Origin: Pyxidicoccus trucidator
GTDB lineage: Bacteria > Myxococcota > Myxococcia > Myxococcales > Myxococcaceae
Length of the DNA: 64,000 nt
Direction of reading: 5' to 3'
Assembly (NCBI RefSeq): GCF_010894435.1
Contig: NZ_JAAIXZ010000020.1
Location: 1-64,000, forward strand
The position numbers were made by a program, and so were the translations under genes. The notes beneath the pieces are model-generated. The model was not told the origin of the DNA. It did not search any database and saw only the letters and a list, made by a program, of their open reading frames with translations. This document shows, piece after piece, positions 7,185 through 16,576 of this stretch; the first letter of the stretch is position 1, and every line of letters begins with the position of its first letter.

Positions 7185-8213
7185 TCACCAGGAGCGCCTC
7201 GCACGTGCATACAGCGCGAGTACCTCGTCCGCGATTCTCGCGTTCGTCGGATGGGCCACGGGAGCACGCTGGCCGGACAGCGCGGAGGAGACCACCGCCT
7301 CCGGTGTTGGCGTCGCCACCCTCGCATCCGCCAGGTCTGGCAACGCCCCCTCGTCCACCGCCACCACGCGCACTTCACACGCCCTGGCCTGCGCCGCGGC
7401 CCTCGCGCTCCAGTCGTTGCCCAGCCCGAGCAGCCACACCTCGTCCAGCGCCTGGAGCCAGCGCACGAACGCGTCGCCCTGCTGGTACCCCGCGAAGGTG
7501 ACCGCGCCCGTCAGGCCGAGCTCCGAGACCTGACGCCGCGTCGCCTCCAGCAGCGCCCCGTCTCCCACGAGCACGAGGCGGGCCTCGGGCCGCTGCTTCC
7601 GGTAGAGGGCGAAGGCCTCCACTCCCACCGTGTGCCGTCGCGACGGTTGGAAGGTGGAGACCATGCCCAGCAACGGTGCCCCCGTGAGCCCCAGCTCGCG
7701 GCGCAGCGCCTGCCGGTCCTCTGCCGGGTGGAACCGGGCATCCACCAGCGCGGGCAGCACCTGGGCCGTCCGCCCCTTCTCCAGCAGCCGGGGCAGCAAC
7801 ACGCTGGCGGGCACCGTGTACGCGTCCGCCGCCGGCAGCGATGCTCGCAGCGAGCGCGGCGCGTGAAGGGAGCGGACCAGCACCGCTCCCCGGGGACGCC
7901 CCCACCGTGCCAGCAGGTGGTCGTGGCTGAAGTGCGAGTGCACCACCTCCACCTCGCGCTTCTTCAGGTGGCGCAGGTCGCTCCACATCCCCCAGGGCGG
8001 GGACTTCACGGACAGCTCCAGGCCGCCCTCGTCCAACAGCCCGAGCTCCCGGAACCGGGGGACCGCGGGCTCCTCCGCCGGCACGTCCGTGCGCCGCCGG
8101 TCCACCGCCACCATCACCTCGTGGCCGGCCTCGCGCTGCGCCAGCGCCAGCAACGCCACGTTCTCCGCCGGGCCGCTGAAGAACGGGCTCGCGAGCAGGT
8201 GGAGGATGCGCAT
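7185..8213 (-). CDS. Glycosyltransferase family 4
   Basis: 342 residues with the two Rossmann-like halves of a GT-B enzyme. The N-terminal half has MRILHLLASPFFSGPAENV and VVHSHFSHDH. The C-terminal donor half includes LGMVSTFQPSRRH and ARLVLVGDG. The start at 8213 is chosen because it begins the canonical first beta strand and follows the previous stop by four bases. The usual EX7E motif is weak. Together with the next gene and waaA it most likely builds LPS core oligosaccharide. Sugar and linkage are unknown. Confidence 0.85.
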   Translation of the reverse strand: MRILHLLASPFFSGPAENVALLALAQREAGHEVMVAVDRRRTDVPAEEPAVPRFRELGLLDEGGLELSVKSPPWGMWSDLRHLKKREVEVVHSHFSHDHLLARWGRPRGAVLVRSLHAPRSLRASLPAADAYTVPASVLLPRLLEKGRTAQVLPALVDARFHPAEDRQALRRELGLTGAPLLGMVSTFQPSRRHTVGVEAFALYRKQRPEARLVLVGDGALLEATRRQVSELGLTGAVTFAGYQQGDAFVRWLQALDEVWLLGLGNDWSARAAAQARACEVRVVAVDEGALPDLADARVATPTPEAVVSSALSGQRAPVAHPTNARIADEVLALYARARRSW

Positions 8214-8217
8214 CCGC

Positions 8218-9225
8218 TCACCGCCCCACCAGCGCTCGGTACAGGTCTCCCAGCGCTCGCGCTTCGTGCTCCACACCACAGCGGCGCCGTGCCTCCTCGG
8301 CCGCGTTGCGCCCCACCTCTCGCGCCCGCTCCGGCTCTCGCATCAACATGGCCAGCAGCTCGCGCAGCGCCTTCACGTCCCCGGGCTCGAAGAAGAAGCC
8401 CGTGCGCCCGTGCTCGATGAGTGTGTCCAGGTACGGCAGCTTCGACGCCACCACGCAGCACCCGGACGCCATCGCTTCCACGTGCACCAGCGAGTAGCCC
8501 TCCGCGTACGAGGGGTGGACCAGCACGCTCAGCCCCTGGTACCAGGGCTCGATGACCGACTGCTCTCCCGCCAGTGAGACGCGGTCCTCGATGCCCGCGC
8601 GCAGCCCGTTCACCCACTCCAGGTCCGCGCCCTTCGCCAGGCCCACCAGCACCGCGTGCCAGTCCGGGTTCCCGGGCAGCAGCGGGCGCACGGCTTCGAG
8701 GAAGTCTCCCTGCCCCTTCTCCTTCCGGATGCGCCCGATGACTCCAATGCCGTAGCGCCCACCCTGGCCGAGCCGGCGCCACGCCTCGTCCCGGTCCTCG
8801 GGTGGGTGGAACCGCGTCAGGTCGATGCCGTGCGAGATGACCGTCGATGGCAGCGCGATGACCTCCGCCACCTGCCGTGTCAGCGAGACGAGCGCGTCCG
8901 CTCCCCGGGCGATGAAGCGCGTGAAGCCGCTCGGAGCGATGGACGTATGCCTCGTGAAGACGAGCCTCACCTCACGGCCCAGCAGCTTCAGCACCATGCC
9001 CGCCAGCAGCTCGTTGTTCCGGTGCGCGTGCCACACCACCGGCTCCGTGCGGGCGCGGCGGAGCAGCTCGGGCCAGGTGATTCGCGGCAGGCCGTCGCTC
9101 AGGCCAGAGCCCATGACTCGCGTCTCCGAGCCCGTGTCGCGGGTGAGCGCGGGCACCACCGACTCCACGTGGCGCGTCACCCCCGTGTACCGCTTGTGGA
9201 AGTGCGGGTGGACGATGAGCGTCAT
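8218..9225 (-). CDS. Glycosyltransferase family 4
   Basis: 335 residues of GT-B type. The acceptor-side start IVHPHFHKRYTGVTRHVES is followed by a donor-binding half with IGRIRKEKGQGDFLEA near 164-178 and the retaining-GT EX7E motif at Glu242-Glu250 (EGYSLVHVE). The ATG overlaps the waaA stop by four bases. The neighbours argue for inner-core LPS assembly at the cytoplasmic membrane. The donor sugar cannot be read from the sequence. Confidence 0.9.
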   Translation of the reverse strand: MTLIVHPHFHKRYTGVTRHVESVVPALTRDTGSETRVMGSGLSDGLPRITWPELLRRARTEPVVWHAHRNNELLAGMVLKLLGREVRLVFTRHTSIAPSGFTRFIARGADALVSLTRQVAEVIALPSTVISHGIDLTRFHPPEDRDEAWRRLGQGGRYGIGVIGRIRKEKGQGDFLEAVRPLLPGNPDWHAVLVGLAKGADLEWVNGLRAGIEDRVSLAGEQSVIEPWYQGLSVLVHPSYAEGYSLVHVEAMASGCCVVASKLPYLDTLIEHGRTGFFFEPGDVKALRELLAMLMREPERAREVGRNAAEEARRRCGVEHEARALGDLYRALVGR

Positions 9226-10505
9226 CGCGGGTCCGGCCTCCCGTGGGGAAAGAGCGTCGTCATCGCTTCGGCGTTCCTCTCGCTCGCTCCGGAAATCCGT
9301 CGCACCGTCGCCTGGGCCTGCTCGCCCAGCGTCGCGAGCCGCTCCGGCGAGGCCAACAGCTCCGCGAGCGCCGCATGCAGGGCCTCGCCGTCCGCGACCT
9401 GCTGCCCGCCGTGTCCCGACAGCAGCTCCACGCTGTCCCGGAAGTTGTCCATGTGCGGCCCGTACAGCACCGGCTTCCCCTGCCCCGCCGGCTCCAGGAT
9501 GTTCTGCCCGCCCCGCTTCGTGAACGAGCCTCCCACGAACACCACCGTCGCCAGCCGGTAGGCCCTCGACAGCTCACCAATCGTGTCCAGCACCGCCACC
9601 TGCCCACGCTCGGGGTTGCCTTGCGAGCGCAGCCCCACGCTCAACCCCTGCTCACGCGCCAGCGTCACGATGCGCGCAGCCCGGTCCACGTACCTGGGCG
9701 CGATGACCAGCCGCAGGTCCGGCCACCGCTCCAGCAGGCGCCGATACACCCGGAGCAGCACTTCCTCCTCGCCATCGTGCGTGCTCCCGGAAATCCAGAC
9801 GCGGGCACCCGGCTCAAGTCCCAGCGCGCCGCGCAGCGTGTCGTCCTCGCGCACGGGGCCTCCCGCCAGGGAGTCGAACTTCGTGTTGCCCGTCACCGTC
9901 ACCCGCTCCGGCCGCGCGCCCAGGCTCCTGGCCCGCTCGGCCTCCTCGTCCTGCCGCATCAGCAGCAGGTCCAGGTCCCTCAGCGGGTTGTCGATGAGCC
10001 GGAACAGCCAGCGGTACTTCTCCAGATTCGCCGGGGAGAAGCGCCCGTTCGTCATCACCACCCGCGCCCCACCCCGCTTCGCCGCGCGGATGAGGTTGGG
10101 CCAGATCTCCGTGTACTCCAGCACCAGCACATCCGGCCGGATGGCCCGCACCGCCCGGCGCGTCGCGCCCCAGAGGTCGTAGGGCACATACACCACCCCG
10201 TCGATGTCCTTCGCCAGCCGGCCCTTCGCCATCGCGTAGCCGCTGTCCGTCATCGTCGACAGGATGAGCTGGCACCCCGGGAAACGCGCACGCAACGGAC
10301 CGAACATCGGGGACAGCGCCAGCAGGTCTCCCGCGCTGGCGCCGTGCAACCACAGCACCGGGCCCTCGCCGCGCGGGGGCAGGCTGCCCGGGCCGTAGAA
10401 ACCCAGCCGCTCCTTCAGCCCATGACGCGTCTTCCGGTGCAGCGAGAGCACCGGGAACAGGAGCGCGAAGAGCGCATAGCTGGCGAGGATGTACAGGAGG
10501 CGCAT
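9222..10505 (-). CDS. waaA: 3-deoxy-D-manno-octulosonic acid (Kdo) transferase
   Basis: 427 residues with an N-terminal membrane anchor (about 5-22). It transfers Kdo from CMP-Kdo to the lipid A precursor. The N-terminal motif HGASAGD lies at 54-60 where the family usually has HAxSVGE, whose Glu is the catalytic base. Here Asp60 takes its place. The GT-B donor motif GGSFTKRGGQN and LEPAGQGKPVLYGPH are present in the C-terminal half. It lies 21 bases after the PHP gene and overlaps the next glycosyltransferase. Confidence 0.93.
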   Translation of the reverse strand: MRLLYILASYALFALLFPVLSLHRKTRHGLKERLGFYGPGSLPPRGEGPVLWLHGASAGDLLALSPMFGPLRARFPGCQLILSTMTDSGYAMAKGRLAKDIDGVVYVPYDLWGATRRAVRAIRPDVLVLEYTEIWPNLIRAAKRGGARVVMTNGRFSPANLEKYRWLFRLIDNPLRDLDLLLMRQDEEAERARSLGARPERVTVTGNTKFDSLAGGPVREDDTLRGALGLEPGARVWISGSTHDGEEEVLLRVYRRLLERWPDLRLVIAPRYVDRAARIVTLAREQGLSVGLRSQGNPERGQVAVLDTIGELSRAYRLATVVFVGGSFTKRGGQNILEPAGQGKPVLYGPHMDNFRDSVELLSGHGGQQVADGEALHAALAELLASPERLATLGEQAQATVRRISGASERNAEAMTTLFPHGRPDPR

Positions 10506-10526
10506 GGACGGGTCTCGCGCCCTCTA

Positions 10527-11696
10527 TCAGATGCCCGGCCCGCGCGGCACCACACGGACGGGGCTCGGGACTATCCAGGGCCGCCACTCCGTCCCGAAGA
10601 AGCGTCCCGGCCCCCGGGCCCACACCTCCACATGAACCACGCCCTCTGCCGTCAACTCCACGGACCTGCCGTCCGGACGGAGGCGGCCGTCTCCCCATAC
10701 CTCCACCCGCACCACGTCCTCCTCCGGGTTGCCAGGCAGGCGCACCTCCAGCACATCGCCCACCCGGGCCTCGCGCCGCTCCGGGTCCAGGCCTTCCAAG
10801 GCGAAGCCCGCGGGCTCGCCCAGCGCGCGGAAGGCGCACACCGCGCGTCCACTCCCGAGCGCCCGTGACACCCGGGCCGCGGCTTCGGCCGCGTCCGTCG
10901 GCAGGGGCGAGGGCACCAACTCCGGCGGCAGATACATGGCCAGGGATTCGAAGACCGCTTCGTATGACGGCAGCCCGTGCGCGTCGTGGGCGCAGAACGC
11001 GATGTGCGGCCTCTCGCGCGCGAGCTCGAGGAAGCGGGCTCCCGGCTCGGGCTCGGGGGAGACAAGCAGCATCACCCCGTGCCCGGGGTTGCCCAGATAC
11101 GCGCCCACCGCGGGCAACAGCCGGCTCACCGGGCTGCGCACCGCCTGACGGAAGAAGGTGTCCGCCGAGTACAGCTCGAAGCCGGGGGCCTCGCGGGCGC
11201 TTTCCTCGTCCTTCCAGGGGTTGCGCTGCTGCACCGGGTGCGCGAGCACGGCCGTGCCCCCCGCCGCCGCCACCGCCTTCACCGCGTCTCCTGGCGGCAT
11301 CCACGGGCGTACGCCTTCCAGCGGACGCTCCATGCCGAACGCGGCGAGGTGCCCCTCGGACGTGGAGATCTCCACTCCGGGCACCAGCAGGACTCCGTCC
11401 ACCCAGGCCGGTGCGGGTGGCTTGAAGTCGTTGTGGTCGGTGAGCACCACGAAGTCCAGGCCCGCCGTCTTCGCCGCGCGCGCCACCTCCCCCGGCGTAC
11501 CCCGCCCATCCGAGCGCGTGGTGTGCACATGGAAGGCGCCGCGCACCCAGGTCGGGGCGCCCGCCTTCGGCAGCACCACCGGGTAGCGCGCGCATGAGGC
11601 CGGCATCGCGAACAGGCCCGCGATTCCCAGCAGGAGCAGCAGGGTGCCCAGCACCGCCTGGACTCCCTTCGCCACCACCGTCCGGAACCGGCTCAC
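10527..11696 (-). CDS. Membrane-anchored PHP-domain protein
   Basis: 389 residues from a GTG that overlaps the msbA stop by four bases. One transmembrane segment (about 13-31) is followed by a PHP metallophosphoesterase-like domain beginning HVHTTRSDG at 56-64. Other metal-ligand motifs are LTDHND, PGVEIS, LAHP and CAHDAHG. The C-terminal ~100 residues look like a beta-rich extension. PHP proteins hydrolyse phosphoesters; the substrate here is unknown. The membrane anchor and the position between msbA and waaA suggest action on a cell-envelope phosphate ester outside the cytoplasm. Confidence 0.85.
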   Translation of the reverse strand: MSRFRTVVAKGVQAVLGTLLLLLGIAGLFAMPASCARYPVVLPKAGAPTWVRGAFHVHTTRSDGRGTPGEVARAAKTAGLDFVVLTDHNDFKPPAPAWVDGVLLVPGVEISTSEGHLAAFGMERPLEGVRPWMPPGDAVKAVAAAGGTAVLAHPVQQRNPWKDEESAREAPGFELYSADTFFRQAVRSPVSRLLPAVGAYLGNPGHGVMLLVSPEPEPGARFLELARERPHIAFCAHDAHGLPSYEAVFESLAMYLPPELVPSPLPTDAAEAAARVSRALGSGRAVCAFRALGEPAGFALEGLDPERREARVGDVLEVRLPGNPEEDVVRVEVWGDGRLRPDGRSVELTAEGVVHVEVWARGPGRFFGTEWRPWIVPSPVRVVPRGPGI

Positions 11697-13477
11697 GCCG
11701 CGCCCTTCTCTAGCGGGCCTTCCGTCTGCAGCTTCCACAGCGACGCGTAGCGCCCACCCCGCTGGAGCAGCTCGGCGTGCGTGCCGCTCTCCACCGCGCG
11801 CCCCGCCTCCATCACATGGAGCACGTCCGCGTTCACCACCGTGGACAGCCGGTGCGCAATCACCAGCGCCGTGCGTCCGGGCAACACCGCCGCCAGCGCC
11901 GCCTGCACCTCGCGCTCGCTCTCCGGGTCCAGGCTGCTCGTCGCCTCGTCCAGCACCAGCACCGGCGCCCGCGCCAGCACCGCCCGGGCGATGCACAGGC
12001 GCTGCCGCTGCCCACCGCTCAGCGTCACCCCGCGCTCGCCGATGCGCGTGTCGTAGCCCTCCGGCAGAGCGCGGATGAAGCCGTCCGCGTGCGCCACCCG
12101 GGCCGCCGCCTCCACCTCTTCCCGCGTGGCGTCCGGCCTCGCGTAGCGCAGGTTGTCCAGCACCGTGCCGTGGAAGAGCAGCGGCTCCTGCGTCACCAGC
12201 GCGAACTGCTCGCGCACGCTCTTCGCCGTGTACCGGTCCGCGTCCACCCCATCCAGCAGCAGCTGGCCCTTCTGGGGCCGCTCGAAGCGGAGCAGCATCG
12301 ACGTCACCGTGCTCTTGCCACCGCCGCTACCGCCCACCAGCGCCGTCACCTGCCCCGCCTTCAGCTCCAGCGTCAGGCCGTCCAGCGCGACGCGCTCGCC
12401 ATAGGAGAAGCGCACGCCCTCCAGCACGAGGTTCCGGGACAACGGCGGCGCCGGCACCGCGTCCGGCGCGTCCTCCACCGGGTGCTTCAGGTCCAGCAGC
12501 TCGAAGAGGCGCTCTCCCGCCGCACCCGCCTGCACCGCGAACTGCGTCACCCGGCCCAGCTCCTTCACCGGCTGGTACACCAGGATGACCGCCGTCAGCA
12601 GCGACAGCAGCGCCTCCGGCGGCATCAACCGCGCGCCCGCCGCGTAGGCCAGCGCTCCCGCCAGGGCCGCCGCCGCGAGCACCTCCATCAACCCGGGCAC
12701 CGCGCCCCGCGCCCACGCCGCGCTCACCAGCGCCTTCTCGTGCGCCCGCGCGTGCGCCGAGAAGCGGGCCAGCTCCGCCTCCTGGCCGTTGAAGGCCTGG
12801 ATGGTCCGCAGACCTCCCAGCCCCTCGTGAAGCTGCCCCGCCAGATTGCCGAGCTGCGTCTGCCCCTCACGCGTGCGCTTCAGCACCTTGCGCATCAGCC
12901 GCGACGCCGGCAGCGCCGCCAGCGGCACCACCAGCAGCATCACTCCGCCCAGCAGCGGGCTCATGGACAGCGCCACGCCCGTCAGGATGATGGCCTGCAG
13001 CGTGTCCCGCAGGTACGCGCCCACCGTGTACATGGCCGCCGCTTCCACCGCGGTGACGTCCGACGAGAAGCGGCTCAGCAGGTCGCCCGTCCGCTGCCGC
13101 GCCAGCTGAGACGGCGACAGCGAGGTGAGGCGCACGAACAGCTCGCGTCGCAGGTCCTTCGACACGCGCTGCGCGAACATCCCCATGAAGTAGAACTGCG
13201 TCAGGTACCCCACGCCCTTCGCCGCCCCCACCACCAGCATCAATACCGGGAAGCCCCACAGCGCCGCCTCGCGAGGCAGGTCCGCCAGCCAGGGCACCCG
13301 CTGCGCACTGGCAAAGCCCTCCTGCCCTCCCGACAGCAGGAAGCGCAGTGCCGGCCCCGTCAGGTACGCGTACGCCCCCACGGCCAGGCCCACCACCGCC
13401 GAGCCCACGAAGGCCACCACGAGCAAGCCCACGTGCGGGCGCGCATAGCGCAGCAACCGCAGCAGCACGGGAAACAT
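11693..13477 (-). CDS. msbA: MsbA-type lipid A / lipid ABC exporter
   Basis: 594 residues, a complete half-transporter. The six-helix membrane domain (about 1-310) is fused to an ABC ATPase. Walker A GGSGGGKST is at 382-390, the signature LSGGQ at 486-490, Walker B VLVLDE at 506-511 and the switch His at 542. Such homodimers flip core-lipid A across the inner membrane, and the LPS-operon setting supports that. A different lipid or peptide substrate cannot be excluded. It begins two bases after the stop of the receiver/J-domain gene. Confidence 0.9.
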   Translation of the reverse strand: MFPVLLRLLRYARPHVGLLVVAFVGSAVVGLAVGAYAYLTGPALRFLLSGGQEGFASAQRVPWLADLPREAALWGFPVLMLVVGAAKGVGYLTQFYFMGMFAQRVSKDLRRELFVRLTSLSPSQLARQRTGDLLSRFSSDVTAVEAAAMYTVGAYLRDTLQAIILTGVALSMSPLLGGVMLLVVPLAALPASRLMRKVLKRTREGQTQLGNLAGQLHEGLGGLRTIQAFNGQEAELARFSAHARAHEKALVSAAWARGAVPGLMEVLAAAALAGALAYAAGARLMPPEALLSLLTAVILVYQPVKELGRVTQFAVQAGAAGERLFELLDLKHPVEDAPDAVPAPPLSRNLVLEGVRFSYGERVALDGLTLELKAGQVTALVGGSGGGKSTVTSMLLRFERPQKGQLLLDGVDADRYTAKSVREQFALVTQEPLLFHGTVLDNLRYARPDATREEVEAAARVAHADGFIRALPEGYDTRIGERGVTLSGGQRQRLCIARAVLARAPVLVLDEATSSLDPESEREVQAALAAVLPGRTALVIAHRLSTVVNADVLHVMEAGRAVESGTHAELLQRGGRYASLWKLQTEGPLEKGAA

Positions 13478-13479
13478 GA

Positions 13480-15363
13480 CTACCGTCCCACCTTGCGCAG
13501 CGCCGCCTTGGCGAGCTGCGAATAGGGGTTGTACTCCAGCACCTTGAGCAGCTTCTTGCGCGCCAGCGGCGCGTCCCCCAGGTCCGTGTCGATGATGGCC
13601 GCGATGATGTGCAGCCGCTCCACGTACGGCCCCAGCGAGAGCGCCTTCTTCAGCACCTTCTGCGCCTTCTGCGCACGCACCAGCAACGCCCCCGGCGCCG
13701 CCTGGTACGTGGCCCAGGCAAGCCAGGCGTAGTACTCCGGCTCGTTCGGGTTGTGCGTCACCGCCTCCTCGAACGCACGCATCGCCGTGGTGAAGTCCAG
13801 GCGCTTCAGCGCGGACTCGCCCCGGCGCAAGGCAATCTCCGCCTCCACCACCACCGCCGTGTTGCGCCCCACGTCCAGCCGGCTGAAGAGGTACTGGAGG
13901 TACGCCTTGCGCTTCTCGTCCACGCTCAGCACGCGGTACGAGGCCGACAGCTTCTCCTGCACCGACTCCAGCAAGTCCCTCAGGTCCAGGATGTCGTACT
14001 CGGCATACGTGTCGGGGTGAAAGCGCATCGCCGTCTCATGGTACGCGCGCTCCACCGCCTCCGTGTCCGCGGCGATGTCCAGCCCCAGGCTGCCGAAGTA
14101 GCTGCGAGTGATGATGCGGACCGCCTCCTCGCGCAGGGACGCCGCCGTCTCCAGCGGGAGCGCCTTGCGCTTGCGCGGAGCAATCCGGTCCGGCAGCACC
14201 GCGTTGGACAGCACGTCCGTCCCCGTGGCCACCGGTGTCGGGGAGAACGTCACCCCACCCGTCAGCTTGAGGAACCACAGCAGCGACACCGCCTTGCCCA
14301 GCTCCCCGCGGCCGTGCGCCAGCAAATCCCTCAGCACGATGCGGCCGTTGACCTGCATGGCAATCTTCAGGTCATCCGTGTCCAGCGCCATCGGCTGCAA
14401 GTCTCGGCCGAACTCGGACGAGCGCACCGGGTACTCGCCCAGGTTCCCTCGCAGCGAGGCCGCCATCACCTTCAGCGGGAAGCACCGCCGCGCGCCCGCC
14501 AGCACCGGCGCCAGGGGCGGCACCTCCACCGAGGCCACCTCGGCGGTGAACTCGTCACCCGAGTAGAAGGCGTAGCGCCCCTCGCGCATGCCCAGCACCC
14601 GCTCCAGCCGCTCCCGGGTGTAGTCGCGTAGCAGCTGCAACAGCTCCTCGCCCGCCGCCTCCACGCCCGCGTCCGCCAGCGCCGCGCCGATGCGCAGCCC
14701 GGACGCCAGCGCCTCCACCACCCGCTCCGACTGCGGCACGGTGAGGACCTTGCGGTCCACCAGGAAGCGCGGCAGCGAGTCCGCCTTCGACGAAGAGTCG
14801 TAGCTCACCGCCCCGCCGCGCAGGAAGTACACGCGCCGGCTCAAGTCCCGGTGCGCCGCCACCAACACGCCGTCGCGGCGCAGCCGGTAGAGCGAGTGGA
14901 GCAGCCCCGGCAGCGGATAGCCCCGCAAGTCACCCGAGTTCACCGCGGGCTTCGACAGCGTGGCCGACAGGCCGGTGGCCGGCACGGCCTGCGCCGCGCG
15001 GACCAGCGCCTCCAGCCTGGGCACCAGCTCGCCCGGCTTGAGGGGGTCCGCGATGTAGGCGTTCACCTTGAGGTCCAGCACCGCCGCCACGCCGCGCGCC
15101 CGGCCCAGGTGCCCCTTGTCGATGGCGACAATCGGCACCCTCGCACCCTGGCTGTGCGCCCGGATGAGGTGCACCACGTGCGCACCCTCGACGCGGGGCA
15201 GGTCCACCGCGAGCACCACCACCGCCGGGTTGTCCGCCGCGAAGTGCTCCATCGCCGTCACCGGGTCATTCACCGCGCGCACGGTGTACCCGGCCTGGGA
15301 GAGCAGGCCCTTCAGGTGCTCGAGCGTGGGGGGATGGCTCTCGGCGAGCAGAAGCGTCTTCAA
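13480..15363 (-). CDS. Receiver - DUF4388 - J-domain - TPR-like protein
   Basis: 627 residues in an unusual order. A response-regulator receiver (about 2-120) has Asp53 at the phosphorylation site but only Glu8 where an acidic pair is normal. It is followed by a DUF4388 (PatA-N-like) region from about 145 and a second similar stretch before residue 400. A J domain (about 427-490) has the HPD tripeptide at 449-451, and helical TPR-like repeats run to the end. There is no output DNA-binding domain. It probably recruits Hsp70 or acts as a signalling scaffold. The start is TTG with GAGG five bases upstream. It heads the LPS operon, two bases from msbA. Confidence 0.85.
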   Translation of the reverse strand: MKTLLLAESHPPTLEHLKGLLSQAGYTVRAVNDPVTAMEHFAADNPAVVVLAVDLPRVEGAHVVHLIRAHSQGARVPIVAIDKGHLGRARGVAAVLDLKVNAYIADPLKPGELVPRLEALVRAAQAVPATGLSATLSKPAVNSGDLRGYPLPGLLHSLYRLRRDGVLVAAHRDLSRRVYFLRGGAVSYDSSSKADSLPRFLVDRKVLTVPQSERVVEALASGLRIGAALADAGVEAAGEELLQLLRDYTRERLERVLGMREGRYAFYSGDEFTAEVASVEVPPLAPVLAGARRCFPLKVMAASLRGNLGEYPVRSSEFGRDLQPMALDTDDLKIAMQVNGRIVLRDLLAHGRGELGKAVSLLWFLKLTGGVTFSPTPVATGTDVLSNAVLPDRIAPRKRKALPLETAASLREEAVRIITRSYFGSLGLDIAADTEAVERAYHETAMRFHPDTYAEYDILDLRDLLESVQEKLSASYRVLSVDEKRKAYLQYLFSRLDVGRNTAVVVEAEIALRRGESALKRLDFTTAMRAFEEAVTHNPNEPEYYAWLAWATYQAAPGALLVRAQKAQKVLKKALSLGPYVERLHIIAAIIDTDLGDAPLARKKLLKVLEYNPYSQLAKAALRKVGR

Positions 15364-15421
15364 GGCTGCCTCACTCTACACCTTCACCCGCTCCCGCATC
15401 AGGTACGATGCGCGCCCCTTC

Positions 15422-16573
15422 ATGACGCCCCCGCCCCGCATCCTCGTCGTGGCCGGCGAGGCCTCCGGTGATACCCACGCCGCCGAGCTCGTCGCCGCCC
15501 TCCAGGCCCGCCGCCCGGACCTCACCTTCTTTGGCATGGGCGGCCCGCGCCTGGCCGCTCGGGGGGTGGAGCTGCTCTTCGACGCCCGCGAGGTGTCCGT
15601 CATGGGCATCACCGAGGTGCTCCCCCGCATCCCCCGCATCCTGCAAATCCTGAAGGGGCTGGCCAACGCCGCCGCCGAGCGCCGCCCGGATGTCGCCATC
15701 CTGGTGGACATCCCCGACTTCAACCTGAGGCTGGCGGAGAAGCTCAAGGCCCTCGGCGTCCCGGTCGCCTACTACGTCTCACCCATGATCTGGGCCTGGC
15801 GCCGGGGGCGGGTGCGCACCATCAAACGCCTGGTGGACCGGATGCTCTGCATCCTCCCCTTCGAGGAGGCCTTCTACCAGGAGGCCGGGGTGAGCGCCCG
15901 GTATGTGGGCAGCCCGGTGGTGGAGCAGGTACCCGCCCCGGACAGCCCCGCCGTCTTCCGCGAGCGCCTGGGGCTGGCGAAGGACGCCCCCACGCTCGCA
16001 CTGCTGCCCGGCAGCCGGATGAGTGAAATCCGACGTCTGCTGCCCACCATGGTGGACGCGGCGAAGCGCCTCGCCGCCGAGCGCCCCGGGCTCCAGGTGG
16101 TGGTCCCCGTGGCCTCCACCATCCCCCGCGAGGAGGTGGAGTCCCGCTTCGCGGGCAGCGGCCTGTCCCCCATCCTGATTGAGGGGCGCGCCCCGGAGGT
16201 GGTGGGCGCCAGCGACGCGGCGGTGGTGGCGTCGGGCACCGCCGTGCTCGAAGCCGGACTGATGCAGCGTCCACTGGTGGTCGTCTACCGCGTCTCGCTC
16301 ATCACCTACTGGGTGGGCCGGCTGATGCTGAAGGTGGCCTTCGTCTCGCTGGTCAACCTGCTGGCCGGCCGGAAGGTGGTGCCGGAGCTGCTCCAGGGGG
16401 AGATGACGCCCGAGCGCATCGCCGACGAGGTCCGCCGGGTATGGATGCCGGGGGCCCCCCGGGAGGAGATGCTGCGGGGGCTGGCGGAGATGCGCGGCCG
16501 ACTGGGGGAGACCGGGGCCGCCACCCGAGCCGCGGAGGCCGTACTGGAGCTGCTGCCCCCGCGCCCCGTTTAG
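15422..16573 (+). CDS. lpxB: Lipid-A-disaccharide synthase
   Basis: 383 residues, standard length. It condenses UDP-2,3-diacylglucosamine with lipid X to the lipid A disaccharide at the inner membrane. Conserved blocks are VVAGEASGDTHAAEL, GMGGPRLAARG, YYVSPMIWAWRRGR and LPGSRMSEIRRLLP. The ATG is preceded by no Shine-Dalgarno. A TACGAT -10-like box at 15404-15409 lies only about 12 bases upstream, so a very short leader is possible. It is divergent from the LPS operon and separated from it by only 58 bases that must hold both promoters. Confidence 0.97.
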   Translation: MTPPPRILVVAGEASGDTHAAELVAALQARRPDLTFFGMGGPRLAARGVELLFDAREVSVMGITEVLPRIPRILQILKGLANAAAERRPDVAILVDIPDFNLRLAEKLKALGVPVAYYVSPMIWAWRRGRVRTIKRLVDRMLCILPFEEAFYQEAGVSARYVGSPVVEQVPAPDSPAVFRERLGLAKDAPTLALLPGSRMSEIRRLLPTMVDAAKRLAAERPGLQVVVPVASTIPREEVESRFAGSGLSPILIEGRAPEVVGASDAAVVASGTAVLEAGLMQRPLVVVYRVSLITYWVGRLMLKVAFVSLVNLLAGRKVVPELLQGEMTPERIADEVRRVWMPGAPREEMLRGLAEMRGRLGETGAATRAAEAVLELLPPRPV

Positions 16574-16576
16574 GGT

